The translations under genes were made by a program, and so were the position numbers. A stretch of DNA of 64,000 nt from Viola odorata (taxonomy: Eukaryota > Streptophyta > Magnoliopsida > Malpighiales > Violaceae). Below are positions 54,598 through 64,000 of the stretch, in pieces (position 1 is the stretch's first letter; each line of letters starts with the position of its first letter). The DNA lies in the NCBI GenBank assembly GCA_963691705.1, contig OY829542.1, positions 34,644,579 through 34,708,578 of the forward strand, read 5' to 3'. Below the pieces are notes generated by a model. It searched no databases and was not told where the DNA came from. It worked only from the letters and a program-made list of their open reading frames with translations.

Positions 54598-55981
54598 ATG
54601 GCGGATGGTTACTAGAATCGACAACAATTCCTTGCTTGTCATCTCCGCTCCTCCGTTCCCAATAAGCTAAAATGTTACCATACATATTATGGTTAGCTCT
54701 GTTCTCATGAACCCATTTCTCTTTTGTTTGTATTCACATATTTCTCTCCTCTTTCCTCTCCTCCGTGGTTTTTATAGGTTACAAAATAATTTTTGTTTAA
54801 AAAAACCTCTATTATTGTTCTTTTATTGAAACTTTTAGAACCTAGAATGAATATTTATGGATGATCTTTTTCATGCCAAAATGGAGCACCTTCTTGTTGT
54901 TATGTACATGAACCCTAGTATTCGTTTGAAGATGCACTCTTAATTATTTGCGAGTTGTTATTTGAATCAAGAATCTTCTTTGAAACTAAGAAGTTACTAA
55001 TTATTTGTTGTTAATTATGTTGCTTGCCACTTTCTAGATGCCACGCCAACTAGACTCTCTTCAAATCATAAGATGCACAATTATTTCTCAAGAGATGATG
55101 ATCGTGTAAGGTTCCAGAATGTGAAGGACACAAGATAATTTGATTAGCATATGATCACTATCTTCAAAATGCTATATGCCCTCTTGTACCATTTTCTTGG
55201 TTGTACGTGTCCTTGCTCATTTGCATTATTTCTTGCTAAACTACTTGCCTTAATCACTTCTAAAGAAAGTTTCTTCATTTACATTTGGGGAAGCCGATGC
55301 ACCTAGTGGTGTTGGGTTAGGATTGGGAAGAGGTGTTGGTAGTGGAATTTATGGCCTCCCATTGGTTGATTCTCTCATTATGGGTCACCACTCAAGGACC
55401 ACGGCTCAAGATCTGGCACCAAACGATAAAGACATTGATTTTAGTGGAATCCCCATGTCGATACAATAGCTAGACTAGACTGTTAGACATTGGATTTACC
55501 GAGAGATGCTTCCAACACATTATATATTGAGGGATTTTCGTCTGACTGTATTAGGTGCGGAGTAGCTTGTATCCTTTTGACCATGTCTTTGTTGAACTAT
55601 AACAACCCATTTTACTGATTATATGACTTGGTAGTACTCGATTCATACTACTTTATTGGGTATCCTTAGCCAGAGCTTATAGATATCTTTTGTCCTTCTG
55701 TGGGGTATAAAAGGGTGAGACTTGTTATGAAGGAATCAAAATATATAAGTGGACAAGTTAGTTTTATTGGTCGTTCCCATAACTATTATTTTTGTTGGTT
55801 TAGGAATCTTCACAGATGTTGTTTTATTGGATTTGTAACTTCTCATTCTTTGTGTTTTATGGAAGTGAACTTTTATTCATTGGCAATGCAATGTGGTGAT
55901 CTCATTATTCATTCTGTTGATTTTGTAGATGCAGCCTATGCAGCAGCTGCAATGAGAGCCTTACAAGGTGATCACTTTTAA
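54598..55981 (+). pseudogene. Nuclear-speckle RNA-binding protein (NSR/RBP1-type RRM) pseudogene, introns retained
   Basis: The copy opens MADGY, then TAG where the family has Trp, then NRQQ (54598 on). Further pieces in order: HKMHNYFSRDDDRVR (about 55060-55110); GVGLGLGRGVGSGIYGLPLV and DLAPNDKDIDFSG (about 55305-55470); LPRDASNTLYIEGFSSDC, the start of the RRM, ending at a donor (55569); IFCPSVGYKRVRLVMKESKY from an acceptor at 55681-55682; and SVDFVDAAYAAAAMRALQGDHF (about 55915-55981). This is the layout of plant NSR/RBP1 proteins, which bind RNA in nuclear speckles. The stop at codon 6, two more stops near 55470, and frame breaks make it a pseudogene. Introns show it arose by DNA duplication, not by retroposition. 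Confidence 0.8.
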
Positions 55982-55989
55982 ATTTCATA

Positions 55990-56790
55990 TTGAGAGAACA
56001 TATGACAATACTTATATATGCACGCATTTGCTTGTATGCACAATGCTTCTTCGTATATCTCCTGGGTGTGTAGCTTTATTTTGTTTCGTGGCTTAAAAAT
56101 GTATCATAGTGATTATTTTAGGGTTGGTTCAACGAGAAGATTAAGGTTAGAAAATCAAAGCAATCTGGAGATTTTGGTTGTTAAACTAGGGAATTAAAAG
56201 GTTTACTTGAAGATTGTTTCAATACTACGATGCACAAGGTCTTAGAAATCACAAAGATCTAATTACATCAGACTATCACAAGCATAATAGCTGGATTTCT
56301 AAAATTTCTGGATACTATAGATTAAAGTTGACAATTACTTGTGCAGACACCTACCGGATCCTCACAGGACTAAGATATAAAATTGAGAAATGACTTTCAA
56401 TTCTGAACCAAAGTAGAGAGGCCCCCAATTTAGAAAATGAAACAAAGAGTGGAAATTGTTGTCCCATAATTTCTAGGGATGCAAGGATATATAGAAAATC
56501 TCATGGGAAAATGGAAGTTTCGTGACTCTTATAAATTAGGATCCAAGCTCAGAAACTTTCTTACTTGATGACAAAAACATCAACTCTTATGTGGTCAGTA
56601 TTAATTTCTAATATAGTAGCTAGTTGTTTACCGCTACTAACCATTCTTGTTTCTGAGGTTAGTAAGTGAGAGCAGAACATTGAAATCATGACCCTGATTC
56701 TAAGTTTCTAAGGCTGCAATTTTCTCGGTTCCCTTGTCCAAGATAAGGTATTGAAAGTCATGGAAATAGGTGAACAAGCCCTTCATTAGA
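55990..56790. other. Spacer without recognised genes
   Basis: Unique A/T-rich sequence; nothing supported in any frame. Confidence 0.4.
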
Positions 56791-56840
56791 ACCACAGCCA
56801 GGGGTGGGCCCAAGCCTGCCCAAACCCCCCGACCCAATTT

Positions 56841-56862
56841 ATATATATATATATATATATAT
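56841..56862. repeat. (AT)11 microsatellite
   Basis: Uninterrupted AT dinucleotide run. Confidence 0.97.
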
Positions 56863-57206
56863 CTATTAATTATTTTTACACTTATTGTATTTTTATTAAT
56901 AATTAATTAATTAGTAATAAAAGTTAAGAGATTCAAAATTTAAATCTACAAAAATAGTAAGAAGTTATTGGTATATATCTTAACAAGTTATACTTTTACT
57001 AATAAAAAATATTACTATATTAAGTAATATACTTATTTGGTACAAATAGAATTTTAGGAAAGTCAAAACTTCAATATTTAGATCAAATTAAAATTAAATT
57101 TTTTATTTTAAAGCTCTAAGGTGATCATAGGGGTATTTCATTCTTAAGAATAGTGTTGGTATAGTTACCTTGTTATTTCTTTCGTTTTGATATAAAAGAA
57201 TATTAG

Positions 57207-58574
57207 CATAGTTTTAAAAACCGACCCGGAGTGACCCGTTGGACCAGGTTCAATCGGGGTTCGATCGGATTGACCCATTGGATCATTCCGGGTCGTTCAT
57301 ACATCGAACCGTTCAATCTTAGATAATTTAATCTGATTGAATCGGCTGGTTTTCTGTCTAATGGATGTAGCATTTTATAATACATCAAAATAAAATATCA
57401 AGTAGATCAAAAGTTAAAAATAAACAATCAATCCAATATTCAAATGAAATGATATTCAAAGTTCAAACACACTTAAATATCCAAATTACAAAATAAAGAA
57501 GCAATCCAACATTCAAATGAAATGATATTCAAAGTTCAAACACACTTAACCTTAATACAAATCAGTCGACAATCATTACGAGTTAAAATATACTGTTGAT
57601 GCACATAAATATATCCATATCTTATGTGCATAATGCATATAAATACATACTTACTATTCATCCATATAAATATATAGCCAACTTACTATTCATGCATATG
57701 AATAGATAATAAATTAAATTAACAATTCTAATAAAAGAGGAAGGAGCTCTAAAGCTCGAGTTTAGAAATTTTTTAGCGATGTCGAAGTTGGCGAAGCATT
57801 CAATAGGGATGGTAATTATGAGTCCGATACCTACAAAAGAAAATGGAGAAGTTAGTTCACGATTTAATTAAAAGCCCATTGGCGCATGTTTTAGGCCTAA
57901 AAATTCGAGTCCATTCCCCTCTCATGCTTCCTTGGGCCGTAACCCAGTTCTTTCATTTTTTTTTACTCTTAGGTCGCAACCCAATTTTTCCTTATTTTTC
58001 CTTTCACTCTTGGCCAACCCACTCTTCCTTTCTTTCCTTGGGCCCGCCCCTTCCCTTTCCTTTTCTCTTCATTGTTTTCTTTCACAGTTTTACTCATCCT
58101 TTTTTCCATTTTTCTAGCCAAGCACGCAACCCTCTCTTCTTTGTTTTCTTTCTTTATTTCTCTCTTCTTTTCTTTACTGGTTTGGATTGGGTGGAGGGGG
58201 GCGAGAGATGGTTGTTTTGAGGTTGTGTGTGGTCGGGGATGGGTTTGGTTTTGGTTTTGCAGTGAGACGGTTAGCGCGGGGTTGGGATTTGGTTTTGTGG
58301 TGGTGGTTGGCGCGACTGGGTTGTTGGTACGGCTGTGATGCGGTTGGGCAGTGGTGGTTTGGGTTTGGTTGTTTGGTGATTTTGGTTGGATTGGATCTGT
58401 CAAATCTGCCCAAAACGACATCGTATCGTCGCTGGCATTGAACCAACCGGTTTGATAGCGGGTCAGCCGGGTCACCGGTTTTTTTCGGTCAGATAGCTGA
58501 ACTGACCCGGAATCCTACTCGGGTCACCGGTTCACCAGTCCGACCGCGGGGTCGGTCTGATTTTTAAAACTATG
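57207..58574. mobile_element. Non-autonomous hAT-type element, 1368 bp, with perfect 8-bp TSD
   Basis: Left end CATAGTTTTAAAAACCGACC (57207 on) and right end GGTCTGATTTTTAAAACTATG form terminal inverted repeats. The octamer AATATTAG stands on both sides (57199-57206 and 58575-58582) without mismatch. Terminal CA...TG and an 8-bp duplication are hAT hallmarks. The interior has no transposase. It contains a pyrimidine-rich half (57940-58180) and then a strongly G/T-rich, C-poor half (58185-58400). Open frames inside are by-products of that skew. Confidence 0.85.
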
Positions 58575-58709
58575 AATATTAGTACACATGTATAATTATT
58601 AAGTATTTAGTTAATTAGTTAAAAAACTATTATATATATTATGATATTTTTTTATATTAATGTTAGCCTACCGAAGAAAAAAATTATGACTCCGCCTCTC
58701 GACCTTAAG

Positions 58710-60340
58710 ATGAAGAAGGCTCGATAATAGCTCCTTTCTCTTATAAACCACCAGACTGAATGATGAACTTTGCGGCTAAAGTTCATATCATTTTTTAGTT
58801 CTTGTACATTATTCCTTATGGGAGTGTGCATTTTAACTTGGTGATGTCCCAAACTTGCAATCCAAATTGATCAATGCCACTTGCACTCAAAAGAGGGGGT
58901 GATGCAAGATGTCGTAGAATAGTATGTGATGAGTGAACACAGAAAGCCGATACTTGCATTCATTCCAGGCCAGAGATGAGGAAAAAATGTTCTACTACAA
59001 GATCTGAATAACAACCTATTTATCTTATTTTTTCTCTAGATATGTTGATTTCTTTTGTTTCCTTATTTTTATTATAGACGCCAAGTGTTTGACATAATTT
59101 ATTCTTGTTTGGAAACGACTTATGAATAGATTTTCCCAAAATCCTCCTTAGCCGGCCGTGGGTTGGTGGTTCCAAGTTCCACCTCGACGTCGTACTAATT
59201 GTTAAGAAACAAATGCAAATTTCCTTGAATAACAAGGCACATCCATTTTCATCAAATGGATTGAGTTAGAAAGCCATTTTTGCTATATTACAAAGAAAGA
59301 AAACTCCCTTCATAATATAAAATGCTTAAATGGAAAGAAAAAAAAAGTAAAACGAAGTTATATATTTCTCTAATTATAATTAATTTTATTGTAGTTTCAT
59401 CATCTTCCTTAACTTACCACCACATCACAACAACCATAACCATCATCACCAGGAAATAATGTGATCCTATGCCGAATTCATCAAAAAATAAAAGTAAATT
59501 GACATAATAAAATTGTCCACGAGGAATGGGTAAGATTAAAATTCGCCAATCACCAGATGTAAACCAATAAGTGTAACAAACAATAAGGGTTTGATTTTGA
59601 GATTTGTAGCTGAAAAAACAACTAAGTTACTTGCTAAATCAAAAGAAAATAGATTTAAAATATGAGATAAATCAGTTTGTACGCTTGAGAGAGCAATTCT
59701 TTGGTGTTTTTTTATCTATTTTCTCACTTCAAATCCATTCAAGTAGCATCCTTGAGCCTCACCAAGGCTACATTGCGCGCAAGCCTCCCCTAGGCCACAT
59801 GGAGTGAGAGTCTCCCCAACGACCGTCCACCAGGCCCTTTGTAGGCGATCCCATTTATACTTTTGAAGAAAGCATGCAGATTATCAACGTCTTTTTTTTT
59901 AGTTTAAATAGGTTAGGATGTCTTTTATTTTCATTTAGCTTAAAGGAGAAAAAAACTTGAATTATATAGTGTCGTTATATCAACAAGTTAAATTATATGA
60001 CGGTGCCATGTCAGGAATTATGCCTACTTTATTGGTAAGCTCATACATAGATGCGATTGTCAAAACTAAAGATTTCAAAATCCAACAGTGAGATCAAATT
60101 GGAAAGGCAAAAAGTTCAAATATTAGAGATTCATATGTTAAACCATGCTCATCCTAAAAAAAAAAAAATTAACATTTTGACATTTCATTTAATTTAGTAA
60201 GAAATTATTAATTTTTAAGTTGATTGCTAAAATATAAAAACTAATTTAACATTTCATAAACATAGGCCATTTTTAGTTACAAATAAAGAAAAAAATATAA
60301 AAAAGAAAGTACATAAAACTTTATACTCAATTTTGAGGCC
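58710..60340. other. Spacer without recognised genes
   Basis: No domain or RNA gene recognised in 1.6 kb; the open frames are short and have no family match. Confidence 0.4.
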
Positions 60341-60432
60341 ATATAGTTGCCGTTTGGCATTCATGTTCTACTCCAAAAATGACTTTTCCCAAAATGAAAA
60401 TGCATGCCTGGTGTTTGGTAACACCTATTTAC

Positions 60433-60505
60433 ACTGGGCTTCTTAAGAAGCCCAGTTTGCAGGTAAAAGAAATTCTCATTTTTCTTGTAGGAGCTCCATG
60501 GGCCA
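60433..60505 (+). promoter_or_regulatory. Promoter motifs of the small gene: palindrome and TGGGCY sites
   Basis: A perfect 24-bp palindrome stands at 60433-60456 (12-bp arm ACTGGGCTTCTT). It holds two opposed TGGGCT elements; a TGGGCC lies at about 60500. TGGGCY (site II) motifs bind TCP factors and are common in promoters of plant growth and translation genes, often with telo boxes. Telo-box words stand in the transcribed leader (CTAGGGTT near 60662, AACCCTAG near 61002). Confidence 0.55.
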
Positions 60506-60639
60506 GTGTTTAGAATGCATTTTCGTCATGGACACGAGAAGGAGGTGAGGCAATTATTTGGACAAAAATATTAACCACATTTCAATTTAATTACAAGTTT
60601 ACCAGCTATAAATAAAATAGAAAACAGCAATGGGTTCAT

Positions 60640-62540
60640 CTCCTCTCATCTCTGCGCAAAGCTAGGGTTCCCTCTCCTCTCTGCCTCGCTCTTTCCGTCA
60701 CTCTCAGCCTCTCCAATCTCGCATCAGGTACGCGTCCTTGCTGCTCTTAATTTGTATCTTCTAACTAAAAACTGCTATCAACTCCTTTTCCCTCTCATTT
60801 CTCTTCTCTTTCGGATCCTTTTGACCATTTCTTCCACTTTCAGCTTCCTGTCACCTGAATTTCGCTCTGATTTGTGTAGGGTTTGCTTATTCCTCTTGAT
60901 TGCAGCTATGTATGATCTTATTGTAATGCAATTTCCTCTTTTTCATTCTACGTATTTCCCACACGCTATCTGCCGTTTGCGTTTTTCTCACTCCCGCAAA
61001 AACCCTAGCAGCACCCAGCACTCACTCGTAACACCACAGTATCACCAATCCATGGGTAAGATTATTTTCTCTCCATCCTTTCTTCTCTATCGCAATTCTA
61101 TCTTCGTTTTCACTTTAGTCTCCTGCCCAAGTTTGTCTTGTTCTGTTTCTAGTATCAGATTTGTTTAGGATCTATGCGTTTTGAAGTTCTGATCTGACCT
61201 TCCTCGTTGATTATTGTTATTTCCAATAATGTATGCTTAGGCAAGAAAGGGAACTCATTTTTAAAAAAAAATTCGTAGTTTTCTTTTTGTTTGAGAGTTT
61301 GTGGCCATATTTTGATTTTTATTGTTTTCAGTAAAATAAATTTTTGTAGGCTTTTCTAGTAATTGAATTTTTTTCCTGTTTCATATAATTTACATTAGGT
61401 GTTCATATCCGGACTATATGCTTGGAAGGAACTAAAGGGTTTGAGGATTTTTCTGTTGCTTTGAAATATCATTTTTTTTCTTGAGCTTATCCTGACAAAG
61501 AAATTCATTGAGTTCTTTGTTATAGGGGCATGCATATGAAACTGAACTTATCATGCTTCCCTGTTGCGTACTTTATTTTTCTATGCTATGCAAACTACCG
61601 AATTTAATTTACTTTGAATACTGAGAACCAGTCAGCAAGCCTAACTTGCTTACCCCCAAATTTCTTGTTTCTTGTTGATCGTAGATATTGAAGAGGAGAT
61701 ACGCTCATTGCAGCTTGACTCTGCTGGTACTATGATGGCTTTTTTTTTTTTTTGTTAGAAGTTACTAGATATTTGGTCAGGTTCTATTTTGTTTGTGTTT
61801 TTGGTACTTGAATTGTAATCATTCTTGTGTTGAATGCTTTGTGTAATCTTAACAGAAGAGAACAATGGAGTGGTTAATGAAGAAGAAACAAAGCCAGAAG
61901 AACTTGACAAGTTGGGTAAAATAGAGGAAGGTATGTGATAACGTATTTTTGTATAAAACAATATTTAGCATCTTTATTGTACCCCAGTTAGAAAATGACT
62001 TTTCCACATACAAACAGAGATGGAGAGTAAAAGTCAATTGAAAGATCTTAAGAGAGCTTGAACAAGAATTTTCTTCATCAGTGATGAAAATGGGGACCCA
62101 ACTGAGTCTTGTGTTGGTGATATTATCTTTCTTTAATCTTGTTTACTAATACTTTAATTGTTGAGACAAAATCCACTACCAGCTCATCAATTTTAGTAAA
62201 TCTCTGGAAATCCACATGTTAAGAATCTGTTTCAGTACATGTTAGATCAAGTAGGCTCTTTTTTAGCTGGACTTTGGCTTAAATGCCATTTAATATGCTA
62301 TAATTAGTAGAACAAACTATATTCTAGCAAGTATTTTTCTGCCTCTTTTCTAGCACTTATGGGAATTGTTAACCTTTTTATATCTCATTTGAATTTAATG
62401 GCAAGGTACACAACATTTATGTTCTTTTTGCCAAACATCAATCCGGTTCTCCTACCCAAGAAATCTGAGAAAGCGGCAGCAGCAACCAAAGAACCCAAGT
62501 CACCATCTAAGGCTAGCAAATCACCCAAGAAGGCTTAGTT
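60640..62540 (+). CDS. Small unidentified multi-exon gene
   Basis: Leader exon to 60727 (CATCAG|GTACGC), a second leader part ending ATGG|GTAAG (start codon 61052-61054), then exons 61685-61726, 61856-61930 and 62018-62061. All are bounded by AG and GT and join in frame to a 54-residue acidic protein beginning MDIEEEIRSLQLDSA and ending KSQLKDLKRA. In addition, 62435-62538 encodes a Lys/Ser/Ala-rich stretch (KKSEKAAAATKEPKSPSKAS) up to a stop, which looks like the C-terminus of a longer or alternative product. I do not recognise the family. Nothing proves expression, but the consistent splice phases and the promoter motifs argue for a real gene. Confidence 0.55.
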
Positions 62541-63500
62541 TTAGTTGCTGCAATTTCTTTTTAATGGGGTCTATTTTATCTTGTGGAAAAGGTTCAATGT
62601 TCTTAGGATGTAGGACATTTGTAATTGTTTACTGATTATGTTCATGTAGAACTTTGCTGTTGAATGAAGATGAGTTGTGTTTGTCTGCTCCTTTTGTGTT
62701 CTTTTGATTAGTAATTTGTGTTTGAACCATTGAATTGATCCATTAGGCAAACTTGTCATCTATTCTTATGAAGCCATGATATTATGCTCAGGATGGGATG
62801 AGGGAAAGGAAAGGAAAGGGAAGAAACTTTGTTAAAATTCATTTGTATGAGAATACAAACTGACCTTATATTGAATTGATACAAATCAAATAAAAAAACT
62901 ATAATTTAATTTTATTACGGTTATTAATAATTTATACTATAAACTAAAATTTTATACCATATTCCAAATTAATTAAAAAAATGTTTGAAATAAACTTTTT
63001 AAATAATTTTTTATATTTATATGTTATTATTAGATTTATTTATTTTTTGGTTAAAAACATAATACGGAAATTAAATATGTATTTGGTCAATTTTTACAAA
63101 AATTAACACTTAAACACTTACCCACCATTTAATCGATATAGAGTTGGTTTTATTAAATAACCTCCTTCACCTATGTAATTGTACTTTTTATATATGTAAT
63201 AACGGGTTTAATTTTTAATGCATTAATTAGTTTAAAATTTTTTCATGTAATTTTATTACAATTTCACAGTAATTCATTCCATTTTCGAAGCTAATAGTTT
63301 AAATTTTTTTATTATATTAGATAAATATTTATTTATGGTATTAATAACTTAAATTTTTTATGGTATTAATAAGTTTAATTTATTTATAATATTAAATAAA
63401 TATTAGGTAGTAGATGTTAGATTATAAATAAATTGATTAAAAACATATATAAAGATACTAAAAAAATTAATTATAACACTTAAAATGAATTGTACCCTTT
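62541..63500. other. 3' flank and A/T-rich spacer
   Basis: Contains the likely 3' UTR of the small gene (to about 62800) and then very A/T-rich sequence with no coding signal. Confidence 0.4.
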
Positions 63501-64000
63501 ATGTTCATTTTACATTTAAACCATAGTTTTAAACCAGTTTTTACCAAACACCAAAAACAGCTTTTGATTTCCACAGAACTTTTAATAAAAATTTACCAAA
63601 ACAGCATACTCTTTTTTCCAGAAGTCATTTTCACACAGAACTTTTTCCTACAGAACTTTTCCAACTAGAACCGAAACGCCAAACAGACCCATAGAGATTT
63701 TCCCAAACCAAATTTTTTCACTCATCCATAATATTGGAGTTTGGACGCCCACAAATTCAATAATGCTGTATACGGTTAGGTTCCAAGATGTTCCTAGTCC
63801 TATTCCTACACCAAATACATAAATACATCATTCATTCACTCACAAATGTTCCACAAACACCTAATTTTTCCTCCGCCTTGTTATAATGAAGTCTGTTCTA
63901 CGGAAGGATACGCAACCTTCCAGGGCAGAAAGCTTACAACCTTTAGCAGCAACAAATATACATACTTACATGCACATGGTGCTAACTAAATGAATTAATT

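Larger units (their letters stand above)
60350..63690. mobile_element. Possible TIR element carrying the small gene
   Basis: The left flank reads GCCGTTTGGCATTCATGTTCT (to about 60371) and, inverted, the right flank reads GTCTGTTTGGCGTTTCGG, ending near 63690. A further 12-base word GGTGTTTGGTAA (60410-60421) recurs inverted at 63541-63552. Flanking octamers CCATATAG and CCATAGAG agree at 7 of 8. If real, a TIR element brackets the gene; the ends are too diverged to be sure, and no transposase is present. Confidence 0.3.

Noticed and set aside
57843..58475. Several ORFs of 60-168 residues on both strands
   Set aside because: They lie inside the hAT-type element and follow from its pyrimidine and G/T skew; no domain on either strand.
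56799..58701. Larger hAT element with ends CAGGGGTGGGCCC and GACTCCGCCTCTCG around the 1368-bp element
   Set aside because: The ends resemble a known CAGGGGCGGAGCCA type, but flanking octamers match at only 4 of 8 positions and the inner sequence gives no support.
1..64000. tRNA, rRNA, or small nuclear RNA genes
   Set aside because: None of the conserved A/B-box or U-RNA words were seen in a plausible arrangement; the only tRNA-related words are the retroelement primer sites.

Overview
This is nuclear DNA from a flowering plant, most likely a eudicot. It is AT-rich, its genes are interrupted by GT-AG introns, and most of it is transposable elements. One gene can be named with confidence, a SEUSS-type transcriptional co-regulator on the + strand (coding exons 40190-47378). 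A second, small multi-exon gene lies at about 60640-62540 and is not recognised. A decayed copy of a nuclear-speckle RNA-binding protein gene, with introns kept, lies at 54598-55981.

Layout. 1-1450: a degraded fragment that resembles an endogenous pararetrovirus. 1640-2995: Athila-type (Ty3/gypsy) reverse transcriptase remnant on +. 3000-6300: an Athila-associated ORF on the - strand, split by a 959-bp hAT-type element (3408-4366). 6640-7980: hAT transposase relic on -. 8843-11675: a small LTR element with only protease and integrase-tail fragments left. 12061-15210: an Athila-like ORF and 3' region on +, ending in the first 10 bp of its 3' LTR.

15211-34419 is the dominant feature. It is a 19.2-kb Tat/Ogre-type Ty3/gypsy element on the - strand, inserted into that Athila 3' LTR, which resumes at 34425. 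It has 3.09-kb LTRs that are about 99.4 % alike by eye, a perfect 5-bp target duplication (GATAG), a primer binding site, a polypurine tract, gag, protease, a predicted intron, RT with two RNase H domains, integrase, and two tandem-repeat arrays. Three in-frame stops and one frameshift leave it non-autonomous as sequenced, although the insertion is young.

35990-37180 is a LINE reverse transcriptase remnant on -. The SEUSS gene follows (5' UTR exon ending 39354, nine coding exons, 907 codons). Its ninth intron carries a perfect 83-bp tandem duplication that copies the end of the preceding exon with its donor site. Downstream are a tiny LINE RNase H tail (48030-48185), a decayed Ty3/gypsy gag-protease (49071-50851), unassigned repeat-rich DNA, the RNA-binding protein pseudogene, and a 1368-bp hAT-type element with a perfect 8-bp target duplication (57207-58574). 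The small gene at the end has a promoter with TGGGCY and telo-box motifs and a perfect 24-bp palindrome, and related inverted sequences flank it.

The genes form no pathway together. The window reads as one regulatory gene in a landscape of nested retroelements. All calls come from reading the sequence and from known family motifs; no database search was run.
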